64,000 bases of DNA from Heterostelium album PN500 (GCF_000004825.1 NW_008805073.1:806001-870000); one strand, 5' to 3'; shown: positions 45,541 through 58,000, counted from the first letter of the stretch. The notes: generated by a model not told the origin, from the sequence alone. Translations and numbers: made by a program.

Positions 45541-46706
45541 AATTAATAATTTATATTGAAAATATTTTAACTATTATTGTTGTAGGAATTTATTATTTAT
45601 TTATTTATTTGTTTTGATTACAAATGAATTGGATTTGTTTGGTCTTGACGGCTAAATGGACTTTTTTAATCTTGTTGGTGCTCTGTGATTTCTTTTTTTC
45701 AATTAAGATGAGACTCATGTAGGCAAAGGCAATAATGGTGGGCCACAAGAAAATCTAATAGAGTATAGTAGATTTCTATTTTTTTATGAAACCATTGAGA
45801 CTTCCAACAAGATCTCTTTTTTGGTGCCAAAAAACTTAACAAAAAAGGAAAACAGGAGATTTTGGAAAAGTTACATTTTTTAATTTTGTTTTAAATTTTT
45901 TTTTTTATTTTAATTTTCCATTGACCATGTTCGACCATTAATGGATTTAATTAAAAATCTCATTCCAGTGAAATAATTTTCCAAAATTTTTAGTTTTTTT
46001 GTTTTTTTACCTATTTTGGTAAAAAAGATCAAATCGACTTTCCAATGTCTTATTTTTTTCTCTTTAATAATATTTTACAAGGTAAAACAAAAAAAAACAA
46101 ACAAAATTGAGTGTGTGTTGCTCAACCTAAAGGGGTAGTGAGGCATAAAAGACTTGGGTCTCAAAAATCAATCTCATGACACAAAAATAGAATAATTCAT
46201 ATGATATTTAAAAAAATAATGGTTATCCATTATTTGAAAGAATATCATTTGTCAATAAAATAAAAGATATCGAATATTACTATTAATGGTAAACTACAAA
46301 CTATGATGATGTGTCACATGGCATCAACAATTAAAAAAAATAAATAAAAAAAAGAAATAAAAAAAAGAAATAATTATTATGAAATTTATGAGATGATGGT
46401 TTTTGTTTGTTTTAATTTTGAGATATATATATTTTAGATTGGTTCCTGTTTATTATCTTGAGTATCATATTGGAAAAATGATTTTGTGACGCGATTTGAT
46501 AAAGGTTGGATGAGATGATGATGGTTTTGTTTTATTCGATGTTGGTTTTGTTTTTTTTTTTTACTAATGGTAACAAGGTTGAAGTGGTTATTTTGATTGA
46601 TGTTGTCTTTGTTGTTACTTGATGTTTCAAAGATGATTTTGGCACGGTACATATATTATTTTAGTTGTTTTTTGTTTTGTTGTTTTTTTTTTCTTTAAAG
46701 ATTGCT
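45541..46706. other. AT-rich spacer
   Basis: About 1.2 kb. It holds the promoter of the CsbD-like gene on the left and the 3' flank of the Gln-rich gene on the right. A 72-codon minus-strand frame with a true ATG (46434-46652) lies just past the Gln-rich stop; it is Asn/His/Lys-rich and more likely UTR than a gene. Confidence 0.5.
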
Positions 46707-47714
46707 TCATGAAGCACCGTCAAACTTTATATTTACAACTGGCTGTGGGTGGAGAGGTGGTGTGGTGTCTTGGGAAAGTTGTTGTTGTGGTGGTGGAATC
46801 TGTTGAGATTGTTGTGGTGGTGTGTGAACTTGTGGCGGTGAATGAGTGAGTGGTGCGTCGAGTTTGATTTGAGGCTTTTGGAGTTGGACTGACTGTTGTA
46901 CCGGAGATTGTTGTTGAACTGGTGGCAAAGTAAGTTGCGATATTTGTGTTGGCGAACTTGAGTGTTGGATCGATGGTTGAGGAATCTGATATTGCAGTGG
47001 TTGTGGTGATTGTAATACCGGTAGTTGTGGAATTTGTTGTTGTGGTTGTTGTTGCTGTTGTGGCATTTGTTGATATTGTTGTTGTGGTGGTTGTTGTTGT
47101 TGTTGTTGCACTTGATGATGTTGTTGCTGCTGTTGAGGTTGATGATGTGTTTGTGGTTGTTGTACTTGTTGATGTTGTTGTTGTTGTGGCAATTGTTGTT
47201 GCTGTTGCTGTTGTTGTGGTGGTTGTTGTATTTGTTGTTGTGGATTGACATCTTGTGAGTTTCCGCCTGGCAGGTTGACAGACATCTTAAAGTCACACTC
47301 GACACGAGTGTCACGATAGCTTATGATGAATGTAACCTTTTGGTACTCGTGAGTGACGGGCTCGGTGCCATCTTTCTTCTCGATCTTCTTCTTGACCCAC
47401 TCCTTACCGGAGGAGAGTGTTGGGAATCCCGAACGAGCATTGAATGTAAAATACAAGTGTTGTACGCTAACCTTCTCGCCGTTGATCAAGGTGACTCTGT
47501 CTTTGGTGTAGCTACGCCAAGAGCGGAACGAAGAGAAGTGGTCTCTGAAGAGTTCGACCGGGAGGCAACCGAGGGGTACACCCTTCACTGTCTTTCCGTA
47601 TCCATTTTCAAGACGATCCAAGAGGATGGTATGTGCAACTTCGAGAAACTCTTGAAGTCTAATTTGTTTATAGAGTGAAGTGAAATAGGATTTATCGATC
47701 AATTGTTCCTCCAT
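46707..47714 (-). CDS. protein with conserved N-terminal domain and Gln-rich tail, 335 aa
   Basis: Single exon, ATG at 47714. The first 145 residues form an ordered-looking domain (LYKQIRLQEFLEVAHTILLD, VPLGCLPVELFRDHF, FRSWRSYTKDRVTLING, VTFIISYRDTRVECDF). The following 190 residues are Gln/Pro/His repeats. I do not recognise the N-terminal domain. Poly-Gln tails of this kind are common in dictyostelid transcription-related proteins, but that is only suggestive. The Gln tract is made of CAA and CAG repeats and probably varies in length between strains. Confidence 0.7.
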   Translation of the reverse strand: MEEQLIDKSYFTSLYKQIRLQEFLEVAHTILLDRLENGYGKTVKGVPLGCLPVELFRDHFSSFRSWRSYTKDRVTLINGEKVSVQHLYFTFNARSGFPTLSSGKEWVKKKIEKKDGTEPVTHEYQKVTFIISYRDTRVECDFKMSVNLPGGNSQDVNPQQQIQQPPQQQQQQQQLPQQQQHQQVQQPQTHHQPQQQQQHHQVQQQQQQPPQQQYQQMPQQQQQPQQQIPQLPVLQSPQPLQYQIPQPSIQHSSSPTQISQLTLPPVQQQSPVQQSVQLQKPQIKLDAPLTHSPPQVHTPPQQSQQIPPPQQQLSQDTTPPLHPQPVVNIKFDGAS

Positions 47715-48997
47715 ATTTTGATTTTCTTTAACTATTTAATATATATATATATATAATTATATGTATTTGTTTTTTCTTCTATATATTATTTTGTTTTGGT
47801 TTCTTTTCTTTTTTTTAATTTGTCCTTATATCTATATTACAAAAAGAAGAGAGTCTAACCAACCAATATAATAATAAAAACAATAAAGTTATTATTTATA
47901 TTTAATTATGATCAGATCAATAATGTAATGTTTAATTAGATTTACATAGTTGTTGTTGTTGGTTTTTTTTAGTAATAAAACAAAACAAAACATAAGCAAT
48001 AAAGTTGAACATCAAAAAAATGCATCATATGATGAATATTTGTGGTTTGTGTGTGTGTTTTGTTGTGTGAAGTGGTAAAAGACGTATGTTTATAATATAT
48101 GTTAAAGTCAAAGATAAAAGAAACAATGTTAGTTATCATATTTTTTAATTCTTCAATCAATCGAAAAAGTCAACAACAACCAATATATTATATATTTCCC
48201 ATCTCAATCTTAATCTTAATCTTTTTTTTGTTTAAAAAAAAATACAAAAGTTATCTTTTATAACTTGACAAATGAAAATAAATAAACAAATTAAAATAAT
48301 TAAATATATATATAAATAAATAATTTAATTTAAATATTAAAATAAAAATTAAATAATTAAATAAATAATAATTGTGTTTGTTTGTGTTTAATATCTATTA
48401 ATATTGATCCTAAATAATGTAAATTGTGAACACAAAGCAAAGTCGGACTTTACATCGATGTCCAAACTATTTTTAAACCCACTAACTATTGGTTGCTGTT
48501 TCTCTTCACATTAACTTACAATTTTTATTACTTTTTTTTAAATAAAATTTTATTAAATATATTTAAAAATAATTATTTATTTATTTAAAATAAAATAAAA
48601 GAAAAATAAATAAAAATAAAAATAAATGAAAAATTTCAATTCGATTTTTTGTTAGTTACCCACCAATTTCTTTATTTTTTTTGATTTTTTTTTATTTTTC
48701 TTGAACGAAATCCGTTACCATCGAACTTCAAAAATTCGTTAGAGAGAGTCTTTAAAATTCAAAAATTTTATGCAAAAACAAAATATTATTTTTTTTTAAT
48801 TATTTTTATTATTTAAACACCTTTCATATCATATCATATCAAATCATCAATAAACTTAAGGGTTTAATCTAAGTTTTTTGTTTTTGTTTTTTTGAACCGA
48901 CAAACAACAACAACACAAACACACACCATCGACTTACTATTAAAGAAATAACAAGTAGTTTTGTAATACATAAAAAGAAAAAGTAAAGAAGAAGAGA
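47715..48997. promoter_or_regulatory. divergent spacer (Gln-rich gene / spt4)
   Basis: About 1.3 kb between divergent starts, very AT-rich with many T runs. Two promoters are expected here. A somewhat more complex stretch near 48400-48500 is not explained. Confidence 0.5.
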
Positions 48998-49362
48998 ATG
49001 AGTTCAAGAAAGACTATTGCACCAACCAATTTCAAGAGTGCCAAAGCTTGCACCGGCTGTGGATTGGTAAAGACTCAACAGCAATTCGATGAGAATGGTT
49101 GCGAGAACTGTGGTGGTGGTAGAAGAAGAGCATCTACAACCACCACCCCAAACTTTGAAGGGTACGGAAAGGAATAAATAACAATATATATATATATATA
49201 TAAAAAAGATAGATTGTTTATTCAATTAACTAACTAACTCTTTCTCTTATCACTATTAGTGTAATTGCTGTTTTGAAACCAAATGAAAGTTGGATTGCTA
49301 GAAAACAAGGTTTGGATTCACGTGTTCCAGGATGTTATGCTTTGAACATGACAGATAAATAA
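48998..49362 (+). CDS. supt4h1: Spt4, transcription elongation factor, 88 aa (2 exons)
   Basis: Forms DSIF with Spt5 on RNA polymerase II (known family role). Exons 48998-49161 and 49260-49362; the donor is GTACGG, weaker than usual. Seen: a zinc finger (CTGCGLVKTQQQFDENGCEN then C) as in the family, FEGVIAVLKPNESW, then PGCYALNM. The region between finger and FEG is shorter and more Thr/Arg-rich than in animals. The protein ends soon after YALNMTDK, so the C-terminal strand of about 20 residues (RLPQ... in animals) is missing. Either the C-terminus is truly short or a further exon was missed; the stop TAA follows directly without a donor. Confidence 0.85.
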
Positions 49363-49936
49363 TCAAACAAACAACTCTACTATAACTAAAATTACAACAC
49401 ACAATCAATCATAATAATAACAAACAGCAAAAAAGAAAGAGAAAAGCTAAAACATTAACTAGCAGTGGGATCATCATTATTCAAAAAGATGATTACAACA
49501 CAGTGATCATACCATCGATCGATATTTGATTGTTATTCTTTAATTAGATATAACAACAAACACAATACAACAGCCATTGTATATAATAATACAGAGATCA
49601 TTTAAAACTAAGGTGCTATATTTAAACACAAAAGAACAATGATAAATAAAGATTAAAAAACCTATAAAACTTATTGTTTAACTTTGTTTTTGTTTTTTTT
49701 AGTAAATTAATTTATAGATTACAATAATAACTTTATTTATTAAATTTATTTATATAAATAATTAAGTTAAGCTTTTATATGCTGTTTGTTTGTTTGTTGT
49801 TTGATGAGGGGATTTGCAAAGTTACAACTTGCATTATTTGAAGTAGGAAGTTTAGAGGGGAAGGTTAATTAGTTATTTAGGTAGTAGTAGTATTTGACGA
49901 AAAAGAAAAAAGGTGAAAAATATTTATGTATATATA

Positions 49937-49995
<59 letters not shown>
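49363..49995. other. convergent spacer spt4 / vps28
   Basis: About 630 bp between two convergent stops. Its right end is the 60 bp ATT microsatellite described separately. Otherwise AT-rich with no gene. Confidence 0.5.

Positions 49996-49998
<3 letters not shown>
49939..49998 (-). repeat. (TAA)20 microsatellite starting at the vps28 stop codon
   Basis: Sixty bp of pure repeat. On the minus strand the natural stop TAA of vps28 (49996-49998) is the first unit and 19 more in-frame TAA triplets follow. Confidence 0.9.
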
Positions 49999-50002
<4 letters not shown>

Positions 50003-51301
50003 TTAATTGCTTTATAGAATGCATTATATGAACTATCGAGATCGAATAACAATTGTCTGGTTTGATCTTCGTCCAACTCTTCGCTTGCCTTCATCTTGTT
50101 GAGAGTGGTCATCCAATTCATAATCTTTTCCTTGCCATCGAAATTCGATAGCCATGTATTTCTATTGAGACTCTCCAAGAGATCGCTTAGCAATGGATGA
50201 ATATTATCAACTGCAACAAACTTTAATCGAACGGAATCCATTGTAGTAATAAAATGTTGTACTGTCTCTGCTACATTCCTAGATTTTAATGATAATGATC
50301 AGTATCAGTTAGTTATTCATTATTATAGATAATGTTTGTCTACAATATCTTTATCGTTGTTGTTTTTATTACATACTTTGCAGTCATTGAATCGTTGGAA
50401 TCTGTATTTACACTATGTTCTAAAGTTGAAGGATATCCTTTATTAACTAATCTATCATCTAATATATATATATATATATTAAAGATAAAAGTATTAATAT
50501 TATGTTGTTGGTGATGAATGTATATGTTTGTGTTTTGTTTTTTTTACTTACATGCAGCTTTACAATCGAGATTGTATTCTCTCATGAAATTCGAAACGTT
50601 GGGAGTAAGATCTTTGACTAGAGTTTGAGAGGATTTGAATTGAGCGATGAGTTTTGAACATGCAGTGGTGTAGTCTTTTGGGAGTACGCTGTCTCTGATG
50701 TATGCTTTCTCGAGGTGTTCAGTCACCTTGATGATTGAATATAGTTCCGCTAGATTATCGTACATCTCTCTATCTTTATTATTATTACAAAGCTTCACTT
50801 CTTTTGTTACGATCTGTGCCTGTAGTGATGCACTCGATGTATTGGCACCTATACTCGCCACTGCACCACCGCCGCCGCCACCACCAACCATCGTCGGATG
50901 ATATCCATTTCCATTGATATTAGATGTGCCAGGTGGTCCTCTATAAAACAATAGATATCAAATTCAATAATGTTAGTAATCTAAATGTATATACATTTCA
51001 TTTTTCAAATTTAATCAAACTTACAATGGTATCTGTGGTAATGGTTTAGGTTTAGATGTACTATCTTGATATGTTGGTGGACTTGGATAATACTGTTTTT
51101 TGTTTGTTCAAAGTAAGTAGAGTTAGTGATTCATTAGTTGTATATTTAGATATAGAGCTATCAGCTACATACAGGTGGAGGTGGTTCATTTATAGGCTGT
51201 GATTGATATAAACTCTTTATCATCTGTGGTGGTTGTTGTGGCTGTGGTGGTTGTTGAGTTGGTGGCTGTTGAAAGTGTTGTCTTACTGGAGGATTATACA
51301 T
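49996..51301 (-). CDS. vps28: VPS28, ESCRT-I subunit, 316 aa (5 exons)
   Basis: Part of the ESCRT-I complex that sorts ubiquitinated membrane proteins into multivesicular bodies. Exons 51173-51301, 51025-51092, 50552-50940, 50377-50458 and 49996-50278, all in phase. The N-terminal 90 residues are a Pro/Gln-rich extension not found in yeast or animal VPS28 (about 220 residues). The core shows EVKLCNNNKDREMYDNLAEL, LEKAYIRDSVLPKDYT, CSKLIAQFKS, then the C-terminal four-helix domain (ETVQHFITTMDSVRLKF, VDNIHPLLSDLLESLNR, WLSNFDGKEKIMNWM, DLDSSYNAFYKAI). Strong family match. The extension recalls the Pro-rich tails of other ESCRT proteins; a role in partner binding is inference. Confidence 0.93.
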
Positions 51302-52081
51302 AATTATATTCACTCTTATTTATTATTATTAAATTAATCGACTAAATATCTATCTATCTTTTATTTCCCTAGTAAACCTGTTATTTTAAAATCGATATTT
51401 TTGTTTTTCCTCTTAAGAATCTGACGAACTAATTGGTTGGTTTGAAACAAACAAATAAATAATTATAAATATAACTACTCTTGTGACAAAAAAAAACAAA
51501 AAATAAAAATAAAAATAACAAATAAATTAAATAATATAAATTAAAATAAAAAATAACTTGAAATTAACAAAGAAAAATGACAACTTTTAATTAAAATGAT
51601 GCCAAATTTAAACAATATGATTTATATAATAAAATAATAAAACTAAATAACTACAATTTTAAAATGAATGATGATTATAATATAATATTATTAATCTTGT
51701 TTATGTTTTTTCTTTTTTTTTTAATTTTTGTTTTTTTAATTTTTAAATTTTTCAATTTTTTATGAATTTTTATTTTTGGATTTTTGGGAAGGAGGTTGAA
51801 GCAATGCAAAGTTACTAAGATAATGATACTTTTAAAAACTGTAAATATCAAATTTACCACGATATTTCCTACAATGTTCTGAAACTAAATGTTATTGTTG
51901 TTGTTGTTGTTATTGTTGTTATTGTTATTTGGGATTGAAATTAACAACAAAAACATTCGGAATTTGTAAATTGATTTTTGTAAATTGACAATTTACAATT
52001 GTGATCGATTGATCATATAATTATATGATAATGTGAAATAAATATATGTTGTTACTAGTTGAGCTTCGTGTTTAGTTTCGT
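51302..52081. other. AT-rich spacer, promoter side of vps28
   Basis: About 780 bp, A/T runs only. No gene or RNA recognised. Confidence 0.5.
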
Positions 52082-52813
52082 TTAGTTATGACGGAAGAAC
52101 TTGAGACTTAACCAATTGAGATAGACTGTGATGATGGTAACAGGTACCAATACAGGTAGCAACAGACAATAGTACCAGTCGTATTTGATGAAATCCAATA
52201 TTCTGTTACCTGTATCCGGTAGAAACTTTGAAATGACCAAACAATAGGTTGTGAAAATAAAGAATATCAGTGTGCACAGAATAACAAGCCATCCATAGCA
52301 AACGGTTTGGTCATTATCATAGCTATTGAACCGTTGCATCGGTTTGTATTTCTTTCTAGCTGGTGGTGTATTGTTATTGTTACTCGTTGTATTGGTAGAG
52401 GCAGTTGAAGAAGTAAGATTAGCAATAGGGCTATTTGAAGTTGGTGAAGAATTAACTGAACTAGAAATAAAAGTTGTTTGTTGTTGTTGTTGCTGTTGTT
52501 GTTGTTGAAGTTGTTGCTGTTGTTGTTGTTGTTGTTGTTGTTGATGTTGTAATATTTGTTGTGCCATTGTTAGTTGTTGTGACTTTATCGTTGGTCTTGA
52601 ACTACTAGAGAGTGGTAGACTGTTTGGTAGAGGTGGAAATTGTGAATTCAAACTACCGTAGCTACCGGAGAGAGAACTCATATTTGGCTGCGAAGGTGTT
52701 CTCCTATGTAGTATCACCGGTGTATTACTGCTATGACTTGTTGTACTACTAGGTGACTGATCACCACCTACACTACCACTTCCATTTTCAACTAAATGTG
52801 ATGAACTTGACAT
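52082..52813 (-). CDS. pigY: PIG-Y-like subunit of GPI-GlcNAc transferase, 243 aa
   Basis: PIG-Y is a small two-pass ER membrane subunit of the complex that makes GlcNAc-PI, the first step of GPI-anchor synthesis. The C-terminal 75 residues here match it: a first TM (GWLVILCTLIFFIFTTYCLV), a short loop, a second TM (YYCLLLPVLVPVTIITVYL), then LKFFRHN, the same ending as animal PIG-Y (KLFRHN). The first 165 residues are a Ser/Asn-rich and poly-Gln extension absent from animal PIG-Y (about 70 residues). Single exon, ATG at 52813. Since the tail match is short, the call rests on TM order plus the RHN end. Confidence 0.75.
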   Translation of the reverse strand: MSSSSHLVENGSGSVGGDQSPSSTTSHSSNTPVILHRRTPSQPNMSSLSGSYGSLNSQFPPLPNSLPLSSSSRPTIKSQQLTMAQQILQHQQQQQQQQQQQLQQQQQQQQQQTTFISSSVNSSPTSNSPIANLTSSTASTNTTSNNNNTPPARKKYKPMQRFNSYDNDQTVCYGWLVILCTLIFFIFTTYCLVISKFLPDTGNRILDFIKYDWYYCLLLPVLVPVTIITVYLNWLSLKFFRHN

Positions 52814-53789
52814 GAGTGTCTATTATTTCTTTTATATTATTGAAATGTCTGTCTGTCTGTCTGTTACTCACTTAAGTTTAAAACAAACAAAACAACTAAA
52901 ATAAATATATATGTTTTTACAAAAAAAAACAAAACAAAAATAAATATAAAATAAAATAAAAAATTTAAAAAGTTTTCTTTTTTTTTTTGTTAAATTTATT
53001 TATTTTTATTTAAATTAACTATTTTTTTATAATTTATTGTTATTTCCAAACAAATATTATTGTTAAAGAATTATTTGTTTGAATTTAATTAATTAATTGA
53101 AGTTCATAAGTATTTTATTCTAGATTTCAACACTGATTTGTGTCGAAAAACAATTATCAAGATAGTATGAGTTTCTGTAACCTGGTTTTTCAACCAAAGA
53201 TGAGGTGCTGTTTTTCGTCAGAAGCTACACCTCTGTTGGTGGTGTCAACAAAAAATAAAAAAACATAATTTTTAGATTATAATTTGAAATTTTTAGCTTT
53301 TTAAGTGAATAACGGGGAGATTAATTATTAGAGTAGAGTCAAAAACGAATCAACTACTGTCAAACATTTTTAATAGTTGTTTTTTTGGTAACCTAATTAA
53401 TTAGATATCTTATCTTTTTTATTTTATTTTTTTATTTCATAAACACGATAGTAGTAGTAATAATAATAATAAATCAAAATTTGTGTTGATCTATAAAAGT
53501 TATTTCATTCTTTGAATAGTCGAGAAGAGCAACTAATATAAATCAAACTAATTTCATATTGATTCGAATTTAAAATAATAATTTAATAATAAAATAAAAA
53601 GAAAAGATCAACTTAATATAATAATAAAAATAATAATCAATATTTATATCTAGATCTTATCTTATCTTATTCCTATTTTACTTTTTTAAATTTCTTAAAT
53701 TTAATATTTATTTATTTAATTCATTTTTCGATAGAATTACAATTACATTTATATAATTATAATAGACTATAGTTTGGTTTAATATTAAA
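52814..53789. promoter_or_regulatory. divergent spacer (pigY / TMEM164-like)
   Basis: About 980 bp of AT-rich sequence with both promoters. A more complex stretch at 53110-53270 is unexplained. TATC repeats near 53655-53680. Confidence 0.5.
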
Positions 53790-54924
53790 ATGGCAACAAT
53801 GTTTGAAGATTGTTTTAAAATGGATAAACTCCATGATGTATGTATAGTTTAAAAATACAATTAGTTGTTGTATTATTATTGATTTATTAAAATTTCAATA
53901 TAAAAATTTGACAGTTTAAATTATTGACATCACTCGGTGTTATTGCAACATGTATATCTTACTATCTTAGACCGAAACCCTATAAAATACCAGATAGATT
54001 GAAATCGAAAACCTATAGATTATCATTCGTTGAACACCTGCTAGGAGCAACACTAATTTTATGTATCATTGCAAATGTTGGAATTAGAGTTGCAAAAGGT
54101 GTGCCTCATTGGTTGGTATGTATCAATCTCACATCACATTCACTTTTCAAATTCTCAAATCAAATCAAATCAAGTCAATTTCTAATTATAATTTGTTTTT
54201 CAATATTTTTATATAGTGTCAACCTTGTCATGTCCTTTCATTTTTACTTGTTTATGTTATTTATTATGGTGATTTAGATACAAGAGTATTCCATTATTAT
54301 TTCTATTCCATGTGGATGCCGTATGTATTTAAAAAATTTAAATTATAGAATATTTCTAGAAATTTAATATTAATGTTTATAAATATGCTCAGTGTTATTG
54401 GATTATTATCACCACCGAATGCAAGTTGGTTTACATGGTGGTGGGAACCTCATGTTTTCTATATTCACCATGTTTTGCTGCTGGCAATTCCCTATTACTA
54501 TTTGATGATCAACCACAGATTCCACCCACATCTCATCACCAAGACATCGTCACACTCTGACTATAAGGTCGATCATATCACCAACCAAAAGAGTCGTTTC
54601 AGATTCTTCAATCATATTTTCGGATTCGGTGTCATCTACCACGCATTCTTTTTGGCGAATCTAGGTCTCTATTTGGACGAGGATTTCGATTCACTCCGTT
54701 GCAGATTCTCCGGTGGTGAAATTTTTGGAATCTACTGGAGAGAGGCACTCATATCTCTTTGTTACGTTGCATCCATTCTATTTGCATGGATTCCAGATCA
54801 CTTTGCACACAAACACTTCATTAAGAAATCATTGAAATCTTCAACAAAGCAACACAGCAATAATGTTTCATCCGAGAACAGTATTAATACTACAAAGAAT
54901 ACCAATAAATCAAAGATAAATTAA
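53790..54924 (+). CDS. TMEM164-like multi-pass membrane protein, 294 aa (4 exons)
   Basis: Exons 53790-53837, 53915-54115, 54217-54320 and 54393-54924, phases agree. Family marks: PCHVLSFLLVY (animal TMEM164 has NPCH), a following TM region, and WWEPHVFYIHHVLLLAIPYY, which matches the YYIQHVMLYVVPIY block of animals, then FGFGVIYHAFFLANLGLYLD. About seven hydrophobic segments. Human TMEM164 is reported to be an ether-lipid-related acyltransferase in ER or Golgi. The conserved Cys-His and His-rich blocks are kept. C-terminal 35 residues are a Ser/Asn/Lys tail. Only 137 bp separate its stop from that of RFC1. Confidence 0.8.
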
Positions 54925-55061
54925 ACAATTTATTAAAAATTGTTTGATTTGTTTTGAACGAATATAAATATAATTATAAAAATAATATGGAAATATTTAG
55001 TTTTAATTTAATTTATTATATATTATATGGTAGTTGTTGAAATAATTACAATTTAATTTAA

Positions 55062-58000
55062 TTATTTCTTTGTTGTTGTTGTTGCCTTTTTGGTTGTTAT
55101 TGTACTTGTTTTGAAAAGATCAACTTCTTCCGCTTCTTCTTCGTCTTCGGAATCGGTTGAATCCTCTTCACCGTCAGCTTTCAATACTTTGGCTTTGGCT
55201 CCCTTCTTTACGAGTGCAGTAAAGTCATAGGTTGCATGAACACTCTTATTCCACTTCTTGGTGAACTGACCTTTGACCGCAGTTTCGATGACCTTGGTTG
55301 GATCGTCTTCCTTACCCCAGGTCGTTAGTTCAAAGATGTTGTTACGATCCTCCAAAGTCATACCATAGGCATCCATGAAATCGAAAACATAATCGATGGC
55401 ATCCTTGCCTTTCTTGGCCAGTGGTTGAATCAAATAGTGTTTGAACATCGGTGCGTAATACATTCTAGTTTCCTTAAGATTGGCTTGTAAAGTTGCATCG
55501 GATGCTCTTGTATGCAGCTGCAATTCCTTAACGAATCTCTGTTGCTTATTGGCATTTGAATATTTACCAAAGAATCTTTTAAAATAATTAAAATTAGTTA
55601 AAATGGAAATATTATACCATTAGGTTATTATTATTATTTAAATACATACGATGGGAATGTTGGGAACATTCTTGATTTACCAGATATTAAAGTTGCTGGA
55701 ATGACAGTTGATACAATACCATAGGCAGGTAAAAGGTTGAAATGTTCAAACATATTCTTGTTGAGAATATCACCTTCACTGATAGAGTCTGCAGCCATCG
55801 AGAATAACTCCAATTCAGAGAATTTCTTAAGATGTGGATTACTTCTTGTTGGATCATTGAACAAATAGTTTTCCTGAAAAAAAGCAAATTAATAAAATAT
55901 TAGTAATTGTTATAAATCTATATCGGATCCGAAACAAACTCACTTGAACTAAAAGTGGTACCAATGAGAAGTCCGAAAAATAGTAATCAAGTTTGGTATC
56001 AATGGATTGACTGCTATCGCATTGTAGTAACTTCTGAGCAGATGTAAAAGGTCCCAAATCAATATCTTTTAATGATTTAGAAATTCTAAAAATAAATAAT
56101 ATAAAAAAAAGAATGAGTATTCATTATGGATGAATCTTGTGATTGTGATAAATAACAATAATGTTATATGACTACTCTACTTACGTTTGTTGAATATTAT
56201 TATGAGTGGCTTTTACTTTGGCTCTACTCAACATTTGCATCGAGGTAATTGCTTGTCTAATATCACAATTACTACCTTGGAATACTTGTTCCACCATATA
56301 TCTATTCATTACCATATTCTCGTGCTTGGCAATCTGAAGTAATCTATCGCTCACCTCAGCTGGAGTTGGCCTATAAATTTAATTAGTATACCAATTTGAT
56401 TTCCAAAGTACTGTTTGTTAATAACTTACTTTTTAAATTTAAGATCCAAACAATAATTCTTTAGGGTGGATAGTTTCTTATCATAATAATCATTACATAT
56501 GCAAATAATTGGAATTCTAGTGGATTTTATCATTTGCAAGACCACTGATACTCCACCTCTGTCGGCGTTACCAGAGGATCCATCGATTTCATCCATAATA
56601 ATTGCAACCTTCTTTGGTTGTACTTTTTTCTAAAATATAGATATGATTTGTATTTGGAAATAAATATATTATTTGTATTTGGAAATAAATATTAGTATTA
56701 CAAATGAGAATAGAAGTAATAGATATATTTACATTTTGAACAAATTCAGTTATGAAATGATTATCAGAGACACCAGAGAGTAGTTTCTCGATCTGAGATT
56801 TACTTCTTGTGTCACTGGCATTGTATTCAACGGGTTCGAATCCCATTTCCTTACAGATCATTACGGCTGCCGATGTCTTACCGATTCCAGGTGGTCCTGA
56901 CAGTAGTGCAGCTCGTAGGAATTTAATCTTTGGCAATCGACTCAACTCTTCCTTCTCTTCCTTTGTCTGTTTGGCCGACTTCTTCTTTTGCTTCTTGTTA
57001 TCGTCATCGTCTTCTTCGACCTTTGGTGTCAATGGCGGTAGTAATGGAAGTGCCAGATGTTTCTTCCACTTACCCAGCCAGTCAGCAAAACCGTGGATCA
57101 CCGACTTGTTACCAATCAAATCGTTGGACACGACTGGTTTGTACTTATCAACCCAGAGTTTATCGTTTCCAACCGGGATCTTCTTGATTGACGACGAAAC
57201 ATCGACATTCTCCATCTCATCCTTCACCTGTTGGTAGGCAAGGTTTTGAGCGGCAGCAGTGTTGATCGGTCTACTAAAGTTGGGAGGTGTTGCCATCTTG
57301 AGTGGCAATGGTTTTAACATGCTCGATGCAGGTTTAAACGAATTGTTATTGTTTGGCATCGGTTTGAGAAGTGTCAACTTGAGCTTCGACTTCAAATCCT
57401 GAGATGACAAAACAGTTGTTTGTGATGACTGTGAAGATGGTTGAGAGGATGGCTGAGACGATGGTTGAGAGTCACTCGGCTCATCTTTCACCTTGAAAAT
57501 TGGTGATGTTTGAACAGCTGTTTGATCTTTCATTTCAACATCTTCTGTCTCCTTCTTTGGTGATTTACCTGTTGGTAGTGGTTTTGGTAGAGAATCTTCC
57601 TCTGCTTTCTCTTCTTTCACTTTAATCTTTGGAGATTGAACTGTCTTTACTTTGGCCACTTCCATTTCAGGTTCGGATGTTTCAATCTGCTCATCTTCAG
57701 CCGTATCATCCATTATCACATCCTTTACTTCTTGCTTAACAGATGTATCTGGTAGTTGTGGTTCTGATTCCTCCTCTTCCTTCTCCTCTTCCTCATGTGC
57801 ACTTTCCTCCTTGTTATCGATATTCTCTTCTTCCGCTTCCTCTTCCTCCTTTGCAGCAACGACAGCAGTTGGATGAGTCTTTTCATACTTCTCCATACTC
57901 TTATTGATTCGATCGAGAACGTCATCCTCTGTGATGATTGGAATACCATATTTCTTGACTTTCTCAAGTTTGGAAACACCAGCTTCGAAACCCTCGACAA

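Noticed and set aside
46434-46652. 72-codon frame with a real ATG after the Gln-rich gene
   Set aside because: Lies just downstream on the same strand and is Asn/His/Lys-rich; more likely 3' UTR. Kept as a remark only.
46946-47258. Long plus-strand frames opposite the Gln-rich tail
   Set aside because: Antisense of a CAA/CAG repeat always gives open Leu/Val frames.
56836-56846. GGGTTCGAATCC, resembling a tRNA T-loop
   Set aside because: It lies inside the RFC1 coding exon and no tRNA arms surround it.
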